A DNA stretch of 64,000 bases from Bacillus sp. FSL H8-0547 (GTDB lineage Bacteria > Bacillota > Bacilli > Bacillales > Bacillaceae). Position 1 is the first letter of the stretch. The number at the start of each line of letters is the position of its first letter. The stretch is from positions 3,286,001 to 3,350,000 of the forward strand of contig JBBODD010000001.1 of the NCBI GenBank assembly GCA_038002745.1, in the 5' to 3' direction. A program made the position numbers and the translations under genes. This document shows, piece by piece, positions 62,125 through 64,000 of this stretch. The notes under the pieces were generated by a model that worked only from the letters and a program-made list of their open reading frames with translations, had not been told where the DNA came from and made no database searches.

Positions 62125-63666
62125 ATGAATGGACCAACCAATGAAACAAAGAAGCTTCAGCAGATTCAGAAGGAACAGGGCGAGCTCGAGCAATTTGCAG
62201 GTGAGGAAATCCGGGAAAATGCCTGTGAAAACATGGAGCGCTTATCCGCCATATTCGGAAAAAGCGCTGATCTGAAGACATTGGTTTATGAACAGGAGGC
62301 CTTCACATTCGGCATCGCCTATCTAGACGGAATCATCAATAAACATCAGCTTGAAGAAACGGTCATTGAACCGCTCATTGTCCATCAGCAATCTTTGAAA
62401 GCCGGGGGTGCAGACAGAGAGACCCTGATTGAGAATCTTATTTCTCCTGCTGCGGTGCTTTCAGCAGCCTTTCATTACAAGCAGCTGCTCGAATCACTGT
62501 TAAACGGCAGCGTTCTTCTATTCATTGACGGCCTGAAAGTAGCGTATACCATTCCTTTGGAATACTGGCCTTACAGGTCAATTGAAGAGCCTCAGACTCA
62601 AACGATGGTAAAAGGGCCGAGAGAAGGCTTTATTGAGTCTCTTCAAATTAACATGACACTGCTGAGGAGGAGAATTGCCACGCCGTCCCTGCATTTTCTT
62701 CCGCGCACAATCGGGAATGTGACAAGAACGAAACTTCTTGTCTGTTATATGGAAAAGCTTGTAGACCGTGATGTTCTCAATAAACTGCTTGTAAAAATAG
62801 ACAAAATCAAAACCGACAAGGTCTTTGATACGGGCATGCTGGAGGAGTTATTGGAGGAGAAGCGGTTTACCCCGTTTCCCGCTTTTCAGTCGACAGAAAG
62901 GCCGGATGTTGCAGCCGCCGCCATTGCCGAGGGCAAGGTGGTCATTATGATGGAAGGAACGCCTTTTGCCATTATTGTACCGGCCACTTTCTGGTCCTTT
63001 TTTCAGGCTGCAGAGGATTATTACAATCACTTTGACCTGGCGACCTTTATTCGCTTCATCCGGCTGATTTCATACATCATTGCCCTTGCGCTGCCGGCGT
63101 CCTATATTGCGGTAACCACCTTCCATCAGGAACTGATTCCTCCGAATCTTCTGGTCAGTCTCGCAGCCCAGAGAGAGGGCGTTCCGTTTCCCGCCTTTCT
63201 CGAGGCCCTTCTGATGGAGCTGATCTTTGAGATATTAAGAGAAGCTGGAATTCGGATGCCGAGGCCGATCGGTTCTGCGGTTTCCATTGTCGGCGCAATT
63301 GTCATCGGAGAATCCGCCGTTGCTGCAGGGCTTGTGTCGCCAGCAATTGTTATTGTCGTCTCCCTGACAGCTATTGCGAGTTTTGTATCTCCTTACTATT
63401 CTTTCAGCGGAACAGGAAGGCTGCTCCGGTTTATTCTGATGATTCTTGCCTCAACACTTGGAATTTACGGGATGATTATGTTTATGATTGCACTTGCTAT
63501 TCATCTGAGTTCGCTGCAGACCTTCGGTGTGCCGTACTTTGAACCTTTCGCTCCTTTTAAAGCGGAGAAACAAAAAGACAGCTTTCTGCGGTTTCCTCTC
63601 TGGTGGACGCAGACAGCTTTCTACTTAAAGTACAGAAGAAAACTGGAAAGCGGGAAACCGAAATGA
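62125..63666 (+). CDS. Spore germinant receptor A subunit (GerA family)
   Basis: 513 aa. The N-terminal soluble domain (1-290) has 'LESLLNGSVLLFIDGLKVAY' and 'PREGFIESLQINMTLLRRRI'. Several membrane spans follow, with the conserved loop 'EILREAGIRMPRPIGSAVSI' then 'VGAIVIGESAVAAGLVSP'. The protein sits in the inner spore membrane and with B and C subunits senses germinants. The stop overlaps the C-subunit start. CAGGAGGTG precedes ATG 62125. The paralogue name cannot be told. Confidence 0.95.
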   Translation: MNGPTNETKKLQQIQKEQGELEQFAGEEIRENACENMERLSAIFGKSADLKTLVYEQEAFTFGIAYLDGIINKHQLEETVIEPLIVHQQSLKAGGADRETLIENLISPAAVLSAAFHYKQLLESLLNGSVLLFIDGLKVAYTIPLEYWPYRSIEEPQTQTMVKGPREGFIESLQINMTLLRRRIATPSLHFLPRTIGNVTRTKLLVCYMEKLVDRDVLNKLLVKIDKIKTDKVFDTGMLEELLEEKRFTPFPAFQSTERPDVAAAAIAEGKVVIMMEGTPFAIIVPATFWSFFQAAEDYYNHFDLATFIRFIRLISYIIALALPASYIAVTTFHQELIPPNLLVSLAAQREGVPFPAFLEALLMELIFEILREAGIRMPRPIGSAVSIVGAIVIGESAVAAGLVSPAIVIVVSLTAIASFVSPYYSFSGTGRLLRFILMILASTLGIYGMIMFMIALAIHLSSLQTFGVPYFEPFAPFKAEKQKDSFLRFPLWWTQTAFYLKYRRKLESGKPK

Positions 63667-64000
63667 AAGCATACCTTGTATTTTTCCTCCTTCTTTTTCT
63701 GATAACCGGCTGCGGCCGGACAGAGCTGAATGATCTTATTGTTGTATCGGGAATCGGAATTGATAAGAGCGGGGAGGGGCTGCTGATGCACTTTCAGGTC
63801 ATCAATCCAAGCGGTACGGCTGCTTCGCAGAGCGGTGCGCCTAGCGGCGGATCGGGAGGCCCGGTGTACACGTATTCTTTTGAGGGGAAAAATGCGAGCG
63901 AAATTCTGCAAAAGGCTAAAAACACTATTTCGCGGAAACTCTATTTCTCCCATGTATCTACCATTGTCGTGAGTGAGCGTTTTGCAGCCGAAGAGGGCCT
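63663..64000 (+). CDS. Spore germination lipoprotein, C subunit (GerC family), cut by window edge
   Basis: The start ATG 63663 overlaps the stop of the A subunit. 'MKAYLVFFLLLFLITGCGR' is a lipoprotein signal with the lipobox LITGC, followed by 'ELNDLIVVSGIGIDKSGEGL' and 'FEGKNASEILQKAKNTISRK' then 'LYFSHVSTIVVSE', all typical of GerC/Ger(x)C. The gene continues beyond the window. The A-then-C order suggests that B is further right or elsewhere. Confidence 0.92.
   Translation, partial: MKAYLVFFLLLFLITGCGRTELNDLIVVSGIGIDKSGEGLLMHFQVINPSGTAASQSGAPSGGSGGPVYTYSFEGKNASEILQKAKNTISRKLYFSHVSTIVVSERFAAEEG

Noticed and set aside
1-64000. Prophage, transposon or integrative element
   Set aside because: No integrase, transposase, phage structural gene or tRNA attachment site was seen.

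Overview
The window comes from a low-GC, spore-forming Bacillaceae chromosome (Bacillus or Metabacillus type). Supporting signs are strong AGGAGG-type ribosome binding sites with frequent GTG and TTG starts, U-tailed hairpin terminators, a T-box leader, a GerA/GerC germinant-receptor operon, and a block syntenic with the Bacillus subtilis yqj region (rnz, namA, yqjN, proI, yqjP, yqjQ). I see no rRNA or tRNA gene, transposase, prophage or CRISPR array.

Layout. 0-4 kb: the end of an ECF sigma gene with its membrane partner, then small membrane and DUF proteins. 4-10 kb: an AT-rich run of small one-gene units (glyoxalase-fold, Nudix, DUF4304, DUF4279, an APH-type kinase, a decayed reductase). 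10-17.8 kb: a two-component system, three glyoxalase-fold genes, a PadR/HAAS pair, a GNAT gene and an RDD-like gene. 17.9-21.4 kb: rnz, a phosphatase, a zinc-free L33 gene under a clear Zur box, and nei. 21.4-27.5 kb: acetyltransferase, kinase, methyltransferase, CbrC-like and AlkD-like genes. 27.7-32.8 kb: a sucrose operon (LacI-type repressor, PTS EIIBC, sucrose-6-P hydrolase, fructokinase) with two perfect operators. 32.9-38.8 kb: psd with an ArsR-type regulator, a Cys-rich pentapeptide protein, the Amj flippase, GrpB and DUF402. 39-43.6 kb: an ECF sigma operon with an ABC exporter. 43.7-53 kb: a second beta-clamp gene and many GNAT, Nudix, methyltransferase and DUF genes. 53-62 kb: the yqj block, interrupted by six 52-bp tandem hairpin repeats and by a three-gene operon that encodes a heme-monooxygenase-fold protein, a helical protein and a B12-binding protein with a photoreceptor-like W-x9-EH motif. 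62-64 kb: a ger operon.

About 33 kb lies between rnz and namA, which in B. subtilis are separated by only one gene (from memory). Part of it is accessory-looking, so this seems to be a region of gene turnover.

Many genes are split by single-base frameshifts (near 3300, 9750, 23460, 26510, 44397, 56320 and 57350) or by in-frame stops (34566, 46566, 49284). Some of the frameshifts lie in otherwise well-preserved genes, so indel errors in the sequence must be considered beside true decay. The most interesting candidates are the B12/ABM operon, the Zur-controlled zinc-free L33, the covarying 52-bp repeats, the spare beta clamp and the self-contained sigma-ABC operon.
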